From Bdellovibrionales bacterium RIFOXYD1_FULL_55_31 (GTDB lineage Bacteria; Bdellovibrionota; UBA1018), in contig MEQK01000076.1 of NCBI GenBank assembly GCA_001770175.1, positions 5,836 to 48,967 of the forward strand: a stretch of DNA of 43,132 nt. Direction: 5' to 3'. Position 1 is the first letter of the stretch; every line of letters starts with the position of its first letter. The notes below the pieces were generated by a model. That model saw nothing but the letters and a program-made list of their open reading frames with translations. It did no database searches and was not told the DNA's origin. Made by a program: the position numbers and the translations under genes. Shown here piece by piece: positions 26,129-35,820 of this stretch.

Positions 26129-26932
26129 ATGCCAAGTCAAATCATCGTCTTCAAAAAGAACATCTGCGATTACGGAAATTCGGAGGTTGTTCTTTCCGCG
26201 AGCGCGGCAGGTGAGTTCGTGAACTATTTACGGGACCGGTCAAACCGCACTGGATGGATGACGACCGGCAGCTCAGATGCTGAGCAAGTCACTTTGACCG
26301 CAGACTTCGGCGATACGAGGGACTTCGATTCTTTGCTCTTGGTCAAGCAGAACTTCAAAAGTTACTCGGCTCAATACGAGGATCCCGTAACCGAGCAAAT
26401 GGTGGATTTCAGCACCCCGATAAATGTCCTGAACAATCAGGATGAGGTCGCTTATCACCATTTTCAAAAAGTCGCGTCTAAAAAGCTCGAAATCAAGATC
26501 AACGGGACGATGATCCCGAACAGCGAAAAACGGATGTGTCAGTTGATCGCGACCGAACTGCGCGGCCAGTTTCAAGCTTGGCCAGTAATCAAAGATCCAA
26601 CACATTCCAGGAACAGAACCAAAACCAAGATGCTTTCCGGGAAGCAGAGCGTCCGAGAAAACGTTGGAGGAACCTCTTTCAAATTGAAGGTAAAAATTCT
26701 GAAGAATCAGGCTGATATTGATCTGGTCGAGAGCATGTACGACTCGAGTGAGGGATTCTTGGTTTGGCCATGCGGCGGCGACAGCTCTCAATTTATTTCA
26801 TCAATCAAGGGTTACAGGAAGGAAGATATCTTCCTGATGAAGTGTGAAAACGAGTACGAGTCCGAACGCTACGGCGGATTCTATCAGTCCGGAATCGAGC
26901 TTGGGATGAATTTAGCGGAGGTTGTAGACTGA
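26129..26932 (+). CDS. distal tail protein
   Basis: position after TMP; ATGA-type packing. Confidence 0.5.
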   Translation: MPSQIIVFKKNICDYGNSEVVLSASAAGEFVNYLRDRSNRTGWMTTGSSDAEQVTLTADFGDTRDFDSLLLVKQNFKSYSAQYEDPVTEQMVDFSTPINVLNNQDEVAYHHFQKVASKKLEIKINGTMIPNSEKRMCQLIATELRGQFQAWPVIKDPTHSRNRTKTKMLSGKQSVRENVGGTSFKLKVKILKNQADIDLVESMYDSSEGFLVWPCGGDSSQFISSIKGYRKEDIFLMKCENEYESERYGGFYQSGIELGMNLAEVVD

Positions 26933-28161
26933 TGGCTCTATTCAGAGTCTACATCCGACCCTTTGACGACGACGGAAATTACACATCATGGGTGGAGATT
27001 TCGAAGTATGTGTCGGCTCGAGCCCTCTCGGCTCTCGAGCAATCAATCGACTCTTCAGATTACCAGCTTGGTGTCTTTAGATATCCGAACTTCAATCTAA
27101 CTTTGGATAACCGAGACGGATCCTTCTCGGACGTTGGTGGCGCTCAAACAATATTCAGATATAAGCGCAGTGGTAGCCAAATTAAGGTGACGTTTTGTGA
27201 ACGGGAGTTCCCGCCCCTTTGTGGGTTCATGATTTGTGGAGATCCCGAGTCCGCAATGCTCTGGACCGAATTGACTGTTTTCAAGGGATTGCTGAACGAC
27301 GAGAGCTGCACACAATCAATCGCTGACGACACGATTACTTTCAACGTGCTTGGATTCGAATCCGAATTCTCGAGGGCTATCGTGCCGTTCGGGACCGTTC
27401 ACAATGGGGACCTGACCTCAGCTGTAATATTCAACTGTCTCAATCAGGATCAGATCACGAATCTGCTGACGGTCGATCAGGCGAACATCAGCGTAGGGAT
27501 TGATCAGCAAATCGACAGTATTGCCAGTCTCCAGAACAAAACCGTCAAAGAAGGACTGGACAAACTTTTATTGGCCACGAACAGCGTTCTCTTCATCGAG
27601 AACGACACAATCTATATTTCGGCCCGAACTCCCACAGCGGAGGTGAAATCGACATTCTATGGTCAGGCTTCGGCGCTCGGGCCAGAGAATATTCAGAATC
27701 TTTTCGATGTGAAGAATGGTCTGAGCCGAACCTTTAATTTCTTCTCTTGGAAGGATGCTCCGGCCGCCATGGTTACTGATCCTACCTCTACCACGAAATA
27801 CGGAATCAGAAAGAAGGAGCTTGATCTCGACTTTTTCGAAATAGCTCAAAAGCAGGTCAACATTCTCACGGCACTTCGAAATGAGTTTTCGACACCGAAG
27901 CAGGAGCTGTCGGTCACGATGCCGGCAACCCCTATCACCGTAGGGATTCGAGTTCTTGACCGGATCGCCATTGATTACCCGACTGTTCTAATACCAGCGG
28001 AGTCCGAAGTTCCTGTTTGTGGCGCCGCGGAGTTTGACGTCGCGGTTATGCCAGACGCGGCATGGAGCTTTTCTTTGGACACTGACACGCATTTCAAGGT
28101 CATTAGCAAAAAAGTGAATCCAGGTGCGTTGACCGTCGATTTCAGGTTGAGGGAGATTTAG
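26932..28161 (+). CDS. tail hub/baseplate protein
   Basis: FRVYIRPFDDDGNYTSWVEISKYV...; position. Confidence 0.5.
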   Translation: MALFRVYIRPFDDDGNYTSWVEISKYVSARALSALEQSIDSSDYQLGVFRYPNFNLTLDNRDGSFSDVGGAQTIFRYKRSGSQIKVTFCEREFPPLCGFMICGDPESAMLWTELTVFKGLLNDESCTQSIADDTITFNVLGFESEFSRAIVPFGTVHNGDLTSAVIFNCLNQDQITNLLTVDQANISVGIDQQIDSIASLQNKTVKEGLDKLLLATNSVLFIENDTIYISARTPTAEVKSTFYGQASALGPENIQNLFDVKNGLSRTFNFFSWKDAPAAMVTDPTSTTKYGIRKKELDLDFFEIAQKQVNILTALRNEFSTPKQELSVTMPATPITVGIRVLDRIAIDYPTVLIPAESEVPVCGAAEFDVAVMPDAAWSFSLDTDTHFKVISKKVNPGALTVDFRLREI

Positions 28162-28812
28162 ATGAGCACAAATAGGCTGAAGCTCAGAATTGACGGGCAG
28201 CCGATGGACGTGAGCTGGTTCAACTCAATCAAGGAGGCGATTTCCGGGGCACTCGTTCCGAGGCATTTTGAAACGAGTTTACCGACTGCAGAAGCCGCAA
28301 ACCTCGGCTCCCCAACTTGGCGATGGAAACGGATTTATAGAAGGGCTGGTGGCCTTTATGCCGGATGCATTAAGGCTAAATACGACTACGCCGGTGCCGT
28401 CCTTATCGAACAGGGGTGGATGAGGTGTGACGGCCGGATTGTGAGCCAGGCCAATTACGATGCCGAGCACGGAGCTGGATCATGGGCCGCATACATCGGC
28501 ACGAGCCCGCTTCAGGGAAAGTACCTTCCAAATTTTGCGACCACGTACATAGGCCACAAGCCAGGCGCAAAGCCGACCGGAGATGTTCCATTCGTCCCGA
28601 CTGGGTCGAACATGTTCGACTTCGAACACGCACACCCGCAGACCACATCGGACACGCCTAATCCAAATATGGGAAAAAATCTTGCGATGTACGAAGCGAG
28701 AAATACTCCACCGGATCATCAGCATACGATGAACTGGACGAATGCGTTAGTCGGGGAAAAGGTAATCTCACCAGAAGCGCTGGCTGTAAAAATATTCATG
28801 AGGATTATATGA
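28162..28812 (+). CDS. tail collar-like fibre protein, paralogue 1
   Basis: QGWMRCDGRIVSQANYDAEHGAGSWAAYIGTSPLQGKYLPN; His motifs. Confidence 0.75.
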   Translation: MSTNRLKLRIDGQPMDVSWFNSIKEAISGALVPRHFETSLPTAEAANLGSPTWRWKRIYRRAGGLYAGCIKAKYDYAGAVLIEQGWMRCDGRIVSQANYDAEHGAGSWAAYIGTSPLQGKYLPNFATTYIGHKPGAKPTGDVPFVPTGSNMFDFEHAHPQTTSDTPNPNMGKNLAMYEARNTPPDHQHTMNWTNALVGEKVISPEALAVKIFMRII

Positions 28813-29441
28813 GCGCCGAGGATCTGATTACGAGCTTCGGAAAGTACGCCACCGCGGCCCTCTTTAACCGAGTTCGTAGTATTCTTTCTGGAGATATCTT
28901 GCCCAGAAACTTGCTAGGGCAAGTTCAGGACTGCGCCGGGAGCCTAGGAGCTGAGAATTTTGAATATTTGAAAGCACATGTACGGGCAGGAGATCTTTTT
29001 CCAGGCGCGTTCCTCACATCCTTCGACGCGAACTCAGCACCACAGGGATACATGGAATGCGATGGCCGGATCATCAATAAAGAAAACTACGATGCCGAGC
29101 ACGGGGCTGGAACATGGGAGACCTACATCGGAAGCTCGGTTCTCGAAGGAAGATATCTTCCAAATCTAAACGATCTGTATACGGTTGGCGGCGACACACA
29201 AGAAGGAACGGCGCCGATCACGACTGTAGGGAATCCGGGCCACCAGGTCGACTTATCGCACACCCATTCGGGGGTTACCGGACCGTCTACTCTTTATGAA
29301 AACGTTCAGAGAAGTACCGGAAGTGTCGTTTCTGGATACGGCCACACGCACAATTTTTCTACTGGGCAGGCAGACATTCCTCTCAGCTTAACGCTTATTC
29401 CAAAAACGCTGACCGCCAGAACCTTCCTGAGGATCATATGA
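28809..29441 (+). CDS. tail collar-like fibre protein, paralogue 2
   Basis: QGYMECDGRIINKENYDAEHGAGTWETYIGSSVLEGRYLPN. Confidence 0.75.
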   Translation: MSAEDLITSFGKYATAALFNRVRSILSGDILPRNLLGQVQDCAGSLGAENFEYLKAHVRAGDLFPGAFLTSFDANSAPQGYMECDGRIINKENYDAEHGAGTWETYIGSSVLEGRYLPNLNDLYTVGGDTQEGTAPITTVGNPGHQVDLSHTHSGVTGPSTLYENVQRSTGSVVSGYGHTHNFSTGQADIPLSLTLIPKTLTARTFLRII

Positions 29442-30094
29442 GTTCTGACTCGCTACCAACCAGAAAGCCGAAGCAGACGATGCGATCCACATGGATGCAT
29501 GCGATCAATCAGACACTTATCGGCGATCTCGTTCCGAGGAATCCATCTGGAGTTGCGCAATCGATCGCGGGAGCGCTTGGAACGGTTTTCTATCCCTTTA
29601 AAAAGATGTTCATCGTCGCGGGTGAGTATGGCCCGGGGGATATTATTTGGGCTTACGATTTCGCAGGCATGATTCCGCCTGGCCAAGGGTGGATGAAGAT
29701 GGACGGGCGAATAGTCAGCGAAGCAAACTATGATGCAGAACACGGAGCGGGATCGTGGGCTGAATACGCTGCTGCCAGTCCGCTCGTCGGGAAATACCTT
29801 CCTAACATGACAGGAAAGTATCTAATTGGAACGTCGGGGTCCACGCAAAATGGATTAGTTCCTATTACCTATGCTGGCAATCCGGCGCATAAGGTCAATT
29901 TGGCTCACACGCACACAGCCATCAATGTGAGCACGGTCGCTCGATCCGGCACGAACTATTTTTCCATGGATAACACTGCTGGGTTTCCGGACTGGGACCA
30001 CAACCACTCGGCGGTGGCAAACTCCGCCCTGTCCGCAGAGCAGGTCATTCAGCCTGAGTCAATCGCGGTGAGATATTACATGAGGGTCATATGA
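29438..30094 (+). CDS. tail collar-like fibre protein, paralogue 3
   Basis: QGWMKMDGRIVSEANYDAEHGAGSWAEYAAASPLVGKYLPN. Confidence 0.75.
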   Translation: MSSDSLPTRKPKQTMRSTWMHAINQTLIGDLVPRNPSGVAQSIAGALGTVFYPFKKMFIVAGEYGPGDIIWAYDFAGMIPPGQGWMKMDGRIVSEANYDAEHGAGSWAEYAAASPLVGKYLPNMTGKYLIGTSGSTQNGLVPITYAGNPAHKVNLAHTHTAINVSTVARSGTNYFSMDNTAGFPDWDHNHSAVANSALSAEQVIQPESIAVRYYMRVI

Positions 30095-30555
30095 AATTCT
30101 CGCAAGTACTAGTTAGGGAAAATTCTAAGGCGGTCGAAGCGGCATGGTTCAATGATGTTCGAGCTTCTGGATTGGCCATCGAGAATACCTTAGGGGCAGG
30201 ATACGTCGAAGAAAAGGAGGCAGAACTCCTCAATAATCAGGCGGCTCCGGCCGACCTTTCGAGTTACCTCAATTTCGATACGACGAGCGTTCGGGCAGCC
30301 TTCATCGATTTTTTCGCTTATCGAAATAGCACGGTTTCAGGAGAGCGGGTTGGAGGTGGAAGACTGATTGCGATTTTTCGCCCTATCTCACTGACCTGGG
30401 AAATCAGCCCACCAATCGGACTTTGGGGGGATGATCTTGGCGTAAGTTTTTCAATGAGCGGGTCAAAGGTGCAATACGCGTCCGACCCCATGGATCCGGC
30501 CGGATACGGCGGAAAGATACGTTTCAAAGCCACGACTTTTGGTCTGTTTACGTGA
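30091..30555 (+). CDS. hypothetical tail-associated protein
   Basis: ATGA overlap with paralogue 3. Confidence 0.5.
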   Translation: MKFSQVLVRENSKAVEAAWFNDVRASGLAIENTLGAGYVEEKEAELLNNQAAPADLSSYLNFDTTSVRAAFIDFFAYRNSTVSGERVGGGRLIAIFRPISLTWEISPPIGLWGDDLGVSFSMSGSKVQYASDPMDPAGYGGKIRFKATTFGLFT

Positions 30556-30565
30556 GGAGAGTTCT

Positions 30566-32863
30566 ATGAAGTACTCGTTTTGTATTTTGCTCTGTTGGAT
30601 TTTGATCGGTAGCCAGGCCCTCGGTGCAAGCGCCGTCCGTCAGGACGATCTGATTATCAAGAACACTCTTAAGGTCGGGGGGGCGAGTGCGCCCAATTCG
30701 AAATCGGCCCTTGAGGTCGAAAGCACCACAAAAGGATTCCTACCCCCTCGGATGACGACGACACAGCGTAATGCGATTACAAGTCCGCCTGCGGGCCTGA
30801 GCGTATTCAATACGACGACAAACAAGGCAACGCATTTTGACGGGGCTTCGTGGCGCGAGGGATCGACGATTGATGGCACCGAGACGCTTTCAAATAAATC
30901 TCTTTCGGCACCACAGATTTTGGATTTCGCGGACTTGACAGAGCAGGCGGACGTAGCCTCGAATCCAGGTTCTGGAAAACGTCGAATGTATGTGAAAACA
31001 GATGGAAAGGCGTATTTACGGAACTCTTCTGGAGCTGAAACGGCGCTAGGGAGCGGAACGGGACCTTCTGGACCCTCGAAAAACTTTGTTGTGAATCCTT
31101 CGGCGGCTTCGGATACCACAACGTGGGGCGGCGTAAACGTATCCTTTGATAGGGACGTTACCGTTGGAAACAAAATCAACGGTGTCGCCTCGTTTGCTCT
31201 CACCTCAGCGACTCATACCGCGATGTTCATATCGGACGCGATGACGCTTGATGACGACACCACGGGAAATTGCGAAGCCCAGATACTCTACAAGGGTGAC
31301 GCGAGTAAGTGGAAGTTCGCGCTTTGGAACGCCGCTGAACTCCAGTCCGTGGCGCTCACCAACGAAACCGGCTGGCGCATGGCCTCGTTCAACTACCCGT
31401 GTACGACTGGCTTAACTCTTCGGGTAATTTCCACGGCGGCAAGTCCCGCGAACATCAACGTCGGTGGATTTTACTGGGGGAAGGCGACAAACATCGGGAG
31501 TGTCGCGCAAGCCGAATACATTGGAAGCATCAAGTTTTCAGGCAGCGGAAACGCCTGCGTGTGGTCAGCAGGAATTTCAACGTCCTTCGCGAATTTCACA
31601 CAGGATGCTGCGTGCGACACCACCGTTGACGGGAATGCGGCAGTTTTGGGGTCAAAGCGTCCTGGCATGACCATGACCAATCTGAAACCCGGTCGATATG
31701 TCGCGTATTTTACGGGATTTTTTGGGAGCACTGCTACAGGAAAGCAAGCGTACTTGAGATTGTTCGATGGCACTACGCAATGGGGTGGGGTCATCTCTGC
31801 CATGAGTAGTGCCGGTACTAACTATGCTCCATCGACTGCGGTATGGGAAACGACGTATAATGCCCCACAGGCAAGCGTTTCAATCGATATTCAAGGCATG
31901 ATTGACTCGGGCGGGGGGATACAGCTCGGCGGTGGTGCCGTCGATGACGTATTATCCGTTTACCGATTCCCCACGACCGCAGAGCAGGCGGTTAGTGTGG
32001 ACACTACGGCTCAAAGCTGGTCGGGGTATCACGATAATACTTGCTCATGGGCGAGGACGAACACCGCTCTCGGTGATCCTGCGGCAGACGCGACATGTGC
32101 CTTTGCGCAGAGGACGAATACCAATTTTGGAACGGTGGCTAGTGCGATTTCCGGCTCCGACAAACTCCCTGGCATTACATTCTCCCCCACTCAGGTCGGA
32201 AAGTATGACGTAAAGGTCGTATTCTTAGCTCAAGGGCCTGGAAACACGAACACGGCTTTTCAGCTTACGGATGGAACAACCGTTGTGGCTCAGACGCAGT
32301 ATTTCTTCGACACTGCGAATCAGCTCAAGTCGATAACTCTCTCCGGTCAATACGTTGCTAGTCCGACGGCTCCTGTGACTTTGAAGTTGCAAACGTCTGC
32401 CACGGCGAACACCGTCACAATTGGAGGAGGATCAAACACGACTGCCATTGCTGAGTGGAGCATCGTCGCCATAAACCAGGGGTTTCCGGCCCCGCTTCTC
32501 GTCGGAGGCGTAGTAAATTCAAGCTCCGGTGTTAGTCGGCCTGAGGCTATGACGCTCACCCCGAATGGAGCCGCCGGGTCATGCACGTACACGCAGCACG
32601 GCGACTGGATTTCCTCGGTAAGCGGGTCGGCGGTTGGGGATTGCACAGTAACGATAAAGGCTGGGGTCTTCAGCGCAGCACCGAAATGCATCGTAACGTC
32701 GAATAACAGCTTTACCACTCCCGACCGTTTCCACTTCAGTACGTCGGTGTTTAGCAAAACATCCACAAGCTTCCGAATTCAATCGAGTGTTCTCGACGAC
32801 ACAAGCGGGACCGTGTCTGGGGACGGCAGTCCGGTGGATATTCTTTGTTTTGGTCCAAGGTAA
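30566..32863 (+). CDS. large secreted fibre/adhesin-like protein with N-terminal signal peptide
   Basis: MKYSFCILLCWILIGSQALGASA; SALEVESTTKGFLPPRMTTTQRNAI...; two similar beta-rich domains. Confidence 0.65.
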   Translation: MKYSFCILLCWILIGSQALGASAVRQDDLIIKNTLKVGGASAPNSKSALEVESTTKGFLPPRMTTTQRNAITSPPAGLSVFNTTTNKATHFDGASWREGSTIDGTETLSNKSLSAPQILDFADLTEQADVASNPGSGKRRMYVKTDGKAYLRNSSGAETALGSGTGPSGPSKNFVVNPSAASDTTTWGGVNVSFDRDVTVGNKINGVASFALTSATHTAMFISDAMTLDDDTTGNCEAQILYKGDASKWKFALWNAAELQSVALTNETGWRMASFNYPCTTGLTLRVISTAASPANINVGGFYWGKATNIGSVAQAEYIGSIKFSGSGNACVWSAGISTSFANFTQDAACDTTVDGNAAVLGSKRPGMTMTNLKPGRYVAYFTGFFGSTATGKQAYLRLFDGTTQWGGVISAMSSAGTNYAPSTAVWETTYNAPQASVSIDIQGMIDSGGGIQLGGGAVDDVLSVYRFPTTAEQAVSVDTTAQSWSGYHDNTCSWARTNTALGDPAADATCAFAQRTNTNFGTVASAISGSDKLPGITFSPTQVGKYDVKVVFLAQGPGNTNTAFQLTDGTTVVAQTQYFFDTANQLKSITLSGQYVASPTAPVTLKLQTSATANTVTIGGGSNTTAIAEWSIVAINQGFPAPLLVGGVVNSSSGVSRPEAMTLTPNGAAGSCTYTQHGDWISSVSGSAVGDCTVTIKAGVFSAAPKCIVTSNNSFTTPDRFHFSTSVFSKTSTSFRIQSSVLDDTSGTVSGDGSPVDILCFGPR

Positions 32864-32877
32864 AAAAGGGGGATTTT

Positions 32878-33021
32878 ATGAAACTGATTCTGGTTTTGGT
32901 TGGGTTGGTGGTGCTTTCGGGTTGTGCAACCGCCGTTCACATGATCGACAAATGCAAAGACGTGCAGGGGCGCCCTGTGCAGGGCGACATCTGTACTGGC
33001 GAGTTCTTAAAGAAGCTGTGA
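32878..33021 (+). CDS. 47-aa lipoprotein (o-spanin-like candidate)
   Basis: MKLILVLVGLVVLSGCATAVHMIDKCKDVQGRPVQGDICTGEFLKKL; lipobox LSGC; AAAAAGGGGG SD. Confidence 0.65.
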   Translation: MKLILVLVGLVVLSGCATAVHMIDKCKDVQGRPVQGDICTGEFLKKL

Positions 33022-33024
33022 CTC

Positions 33025-33288
33025 ATGACTGCAGAAAATGCCAGGCGGGCTGCGGCCATTACGATGAATACCCTCATTCCATTGGGTTCTCTCGGCGCGA
33101 TTGCTGGAGTGGTTTGGTGGGCTTCTGGTCTGAATAAGACTGTCGAGGCCCACTCGATCGAGCTCGTCGCCGTGAAGGCGGCGCAGCGGGAGCACGAGAA
33201 AGTCCAGGCGGCGAAACTAGACTCAATGATTGAGGTTCTTGGTCAGATCAAAACAGACTTGGCTGTAATCAAAGCCCGCCTTAGATAA
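33025..33288 (+). CDS. one-TM coiled-coil protein (i-spanin/holin-like candidate)
   Basis: TLIPLGSLGAIAGVVWWASGL then charged helix. Confidence 0.5.
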   Translation: MTAENARRAAAITMNTLIPLGSLGAIAGVVWWASGLNKTVEAHSIELVAVKAAQREHEKVQAAKLDSMIEVLGQIKTDLAVIKARLR

Positions 33289-33306
33289 GTGCCACGAAAA
33301 TTCCGC

Positions 33307-33339
33307 TTGGTCGAAAATCCCGTTCGCCCTCAGTGTGTA
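33307..33339 (+). repeat. 33-bp repeat copy B, candidate late promoter
   Basis: identical to 16762-16794, 17 nt before the holin-like ATG. Confidence 0.8.
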
Positions 33340-33356
33340 TCGCAGAGGGAATCCCA

Positions 33357-33791
33357 ATGAAAAATCTTTGTTCTCGTTTGTTCTTGTTCATGTTCATCAT
33401 GACGTCTTTTCTATTCAGCCTGATCGCTTTCGCGGTGGATGTCACGGATCCGCTTTCGACCGTCGACTTTTTCACCCAGCTGATCGCGCTTCTCGGTGGT
33501 GTGAAGGGTGCCACTGGGCTCGGAATTGCGATCTTTGCGGTCCAAATTTTGATGATGTTCTTTCGAACTGAGATGGCGAACTTCGCCGGTAAATGGAAGC
33601 TCACAATTGTTCTGGGGCTCTCTCTCATGTTCGGAATTATGGCCTCGATCAATGCCGGGACGACTTGGTTCGCGGCGATCTTCAACAGTGTTACGATCAC
33701 TGCCATTCAGGTTTTCGCGAACCAGCTTTACAAGCAGCTGACGGAAAAGAACGAGACGCCTCCGGCGACTCCTGTCTCGGCGCTGAGGTAG
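33357..33791 (+). CDS. holin-like multi-TM protein
   Basis: several hydrophobic segments; position before endolysin. Confidence 0.55.
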   Translation: MKNLCSRLFLFMFIMTSFLFSLIAFAVDVTDPLSTVDFFTQLIALLGGVKGATGLGIAIFAVQILMMFFRTEMANFAGKWKLTIVLGLSLMFGIMASINAGTTWFAAIFNSVTITAIQVFANQLYKQLTEKNETPPATPVSALR

Positions 33792-33794
33792 AGC

Positions 33795-34571
33795 TTGAGA
33801 TTAACTCTTTTAATCCTTGTGGCTGGGCTCCTGATGTGGGGCCCAGCCTTTTCCGACTCTGGGATCCGCGGCGCGCTGACTCTTCAGGGCTACTGGTCAG
33901 TTGAATCCGCTGTTGCTGATCCGATTCATGGGGTCGCATGGAAAACGGAGTTGACGGGGCCCCTCGATGGGGGAGCCTTTGTTCAGACCAGAGCATATCC
34001 GTTCGACCAGGCGCACGGTTGCATTGCGAAAAAGCTGACTACCGGTGCGTGCAAGCGCATTCGGATCCGGGCTGAGAAGCCCGGCGATAAGGTCGCATCC
34101 TTCGCGGTACAGTTTCCCGGGCGGACGTTCGCTATAACGGCTCCGGAAGGGGCCCCCTTTGCTGAGATTCTCCTGAACGAAATCAGTCTGAACGACATCG
34201 GCGATATGTCGCTCATGCTGAACGTGACTGGAGCCGTGGAACAGTCATTCGGTATGATTTCACTTCGAACGCACGACCAGGAGATTACGCCGGCGGCTAC
34301 CGCGGCACTGAGTTCGGACGGCCGCGTACTCCGGGACGGAGATGCGATCAAAAAGGGTTGGCGGTTCCTGTTTTTCGGGACTGCCAAGGGAGTCGACGTG
34401 GTGGAAAATCCGGCCGATCTCCTATCCTTGTGCGGGTTCTTTCCGAATGGCGAGATCAGGTGCTCAGAGGACAATCGAATGAGCTTTTACGTGACTGAGC
34501 GTGGCGAGTACCTGTTCGTCTCCTGGAATACACGGCTTCAGAGCTCGCGGATATCAATCAGAGGCGCTTGA
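33795..34571 (+). CDS. secreted hypothetical protein
   Basis: TTG start; MRLTLLILVAGLLMWGPAFSDS signal peptide. Confidence 0.5.
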   Translation: MRLTLLILVAGLLMWGPAFSDSGIRGALTLQGYWSVESAVADPIHGVAWKTELTGPLDGGAFVQTRAYPFDQAHGCIAKKLTTGACKRIRIRAEKPGDKVASFAVQFPGRTFAITAPEGAPFAEILLNEISLNDIGDMSLMLNVTGAVEQSFGMISLRTHDQEITPAATAALSSDGRVLRDGDAIKKGWRFLFFGTAKGVDVVENPADLLSLCGFFPNGEIRCSEDNRMSFYVTERGEYLFVSWNTRLQSSRISIRGA

Positions 34572-34855
34572 TGGCGGAGATCGAGAAGACAAGCGTTTCG
34601 GTGGCTCCTGGTGCTCTCGAACTCGTTATTTTGGTTCTGAAGATCGGGCTCGACCTCTGGACCTATTTCAGGGGCAAGGCTCAGGCGAGGGCCGAGGCAG
34701 CGCGAGTCATCGCGGAGCGATTCACAAATCTCGAAAATCAGGGTTATCCGATCATGCGGGACATTCTGGTCGAGCAGGGGCGCTCGAGCTGGGTCGATTG
34801 GAGTCAAGTTCCGGCGCTCGATACACCTCCGGGAGGGGCTCAGAATGCGTTTTAG
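34571..34855 (+). CDS. small membrane-associated protein
   Basis: PGALELVILVLKIGLDLWTYFRGKAQARAEAARV. Confidence 0.45.
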   Translation: MAEIEKTSVSVAPGALELVILVLKIGLDLWTYFRGKAQARAEAARVIAERFTNLENQGYPIMRDILVEQGRSSWVDWSQVPALDTPPGGAQNAF

Positions 34856-34931
34856 ATGGATCGTCGTTTCTGTTGCCTTCTTCTTCACGCTCCTCGTGCC
34901 GAAACTAGTAGGAGCGGTGATTTTTTCCTGA
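34845..34931 (+). CDS. 28-aa hydrophobic peptide
   Basis: MRFRWIVVSVAFFFTLLVPKLVGAVIFS. Confidence 0.3.
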   Translation: MRFRWIVVSVAFFFTLLVPKLVGAVIFS

Positions 34932-34939
34932 GGTGAGAG

Positions 34940-35365
34940 ATGAGAGAACTCTTTTTATCGTATGCTCTCGCTCAAGTTGGAATTCGCTATAAATGGGGCG
35001 GGAATAATCCGGTTGATGGGTTCGACTGTTCGGGGCTGATTCAGTGGCTTCTCGCCTCAGTCGGGCTAGATCCGCCGGGTCGGCAAAATGCAAAACAACT
35101 TTATGAGCATTTCAGCGCCCAGGGGGGCATTCAGAACGAGAAAGTTTTTGGTTGCCTCGCATTTTTCGGAAAGTCACGCTCCGATATTTCACACGTTGCA
35201 TTGATTCTGAACGAGAGCCAAATGCTTGAGTCCGGTGGTGGCGATCATCTCTGCTTGACAGAAGCGGATGCCGCTGCCCGCAGTGCATGCGTGAAGATTA
35301 GCATGATTTCACGGCGGTCAGACTTGATTACGACTTTAAAGCCTAGGTATCCTTGGGTCGGATAG
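34940..35365 (+). CDS. NlpC/P60 endopeptidase, probable endolysin
   Basis: GIRYKWGGNNPVDGFDCSGLIQWLLASVGL...ISHVALILNES. Confidence 0.92.
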   Translation: MRELFLSYALAQVGIRYKWGGNNPVDGFDCSGLIQWLLASVGLDPPGRQNAKQLYEHFSAQGGIQNEKVFGCLAFFGKSRSDISHVALILNESQMLESGGGDHLCLTEADAAARSACVKISMISRRSDLITTLKPRYPWVG

Positions 35366-35370
35366 GTAGC

Positions 35371-35400
35371 GCATAACCACGCATAAAGGAGCATAAAACA
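35371..35400 (+). repeat. three tandem GCATAAnnnn repeats, 10-bp period
   Basis: GCATAACCAC GCATAAAGGA GCATAAAACA. Confidence 0.85.
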
Positions 35401-35481
35401 TGCTGTTTTTGTGGGCTGCGAAGATTGACAGTCCGGCTTTCCTTTGATCTGATTTTTCGAAAGAACATTTCCGGGGGAAGA

Positions 35482-35820
35482 ATGGCGATCGATGTGTCTA
35501 CGACCCGTTGCTCACTTTTCCGAAGATATAAAAGACTCATTTCTGCGCTGGATGCACTTCTCATAAATCGATTTATCACTCGAAAGCGTTACAAAGAGAT
35601 GAGGACTCGTGCCGATGATCTGTACGCAAAATGGAAATCGGAACGCAGGAGGCTTTGTTCGAAGAAGCCAGGTCGGCCCCGACGTCCGATTCCGCCCGAC
35701 GATCGCCGGCTTTATACTAGTTGCAAGTGCGGATGCGGACGCCCGCCGGCGCCAGGACAGGCGTACGCGACCCGAGAGTGCGCCCCGTTCGCTGATTACG
35801 GCGTGGAGCGTGTGGCATGA
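35482..35820 (+). CDS. basic Cys-containing protein
   Basis: CKCGCGRPPAPGQAYATRECAPFADYG. Confidence 0.5.
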   Translation: MAIDVSTTRCSLFRRYKRLISALDALLINRFITRKRYKEMRTRADDLYAKWKSERRRLCSKKPGRPRRPIPPDDRRLYTSCKCGCGRPPAPGQAYATRECAPFADYGVERVA

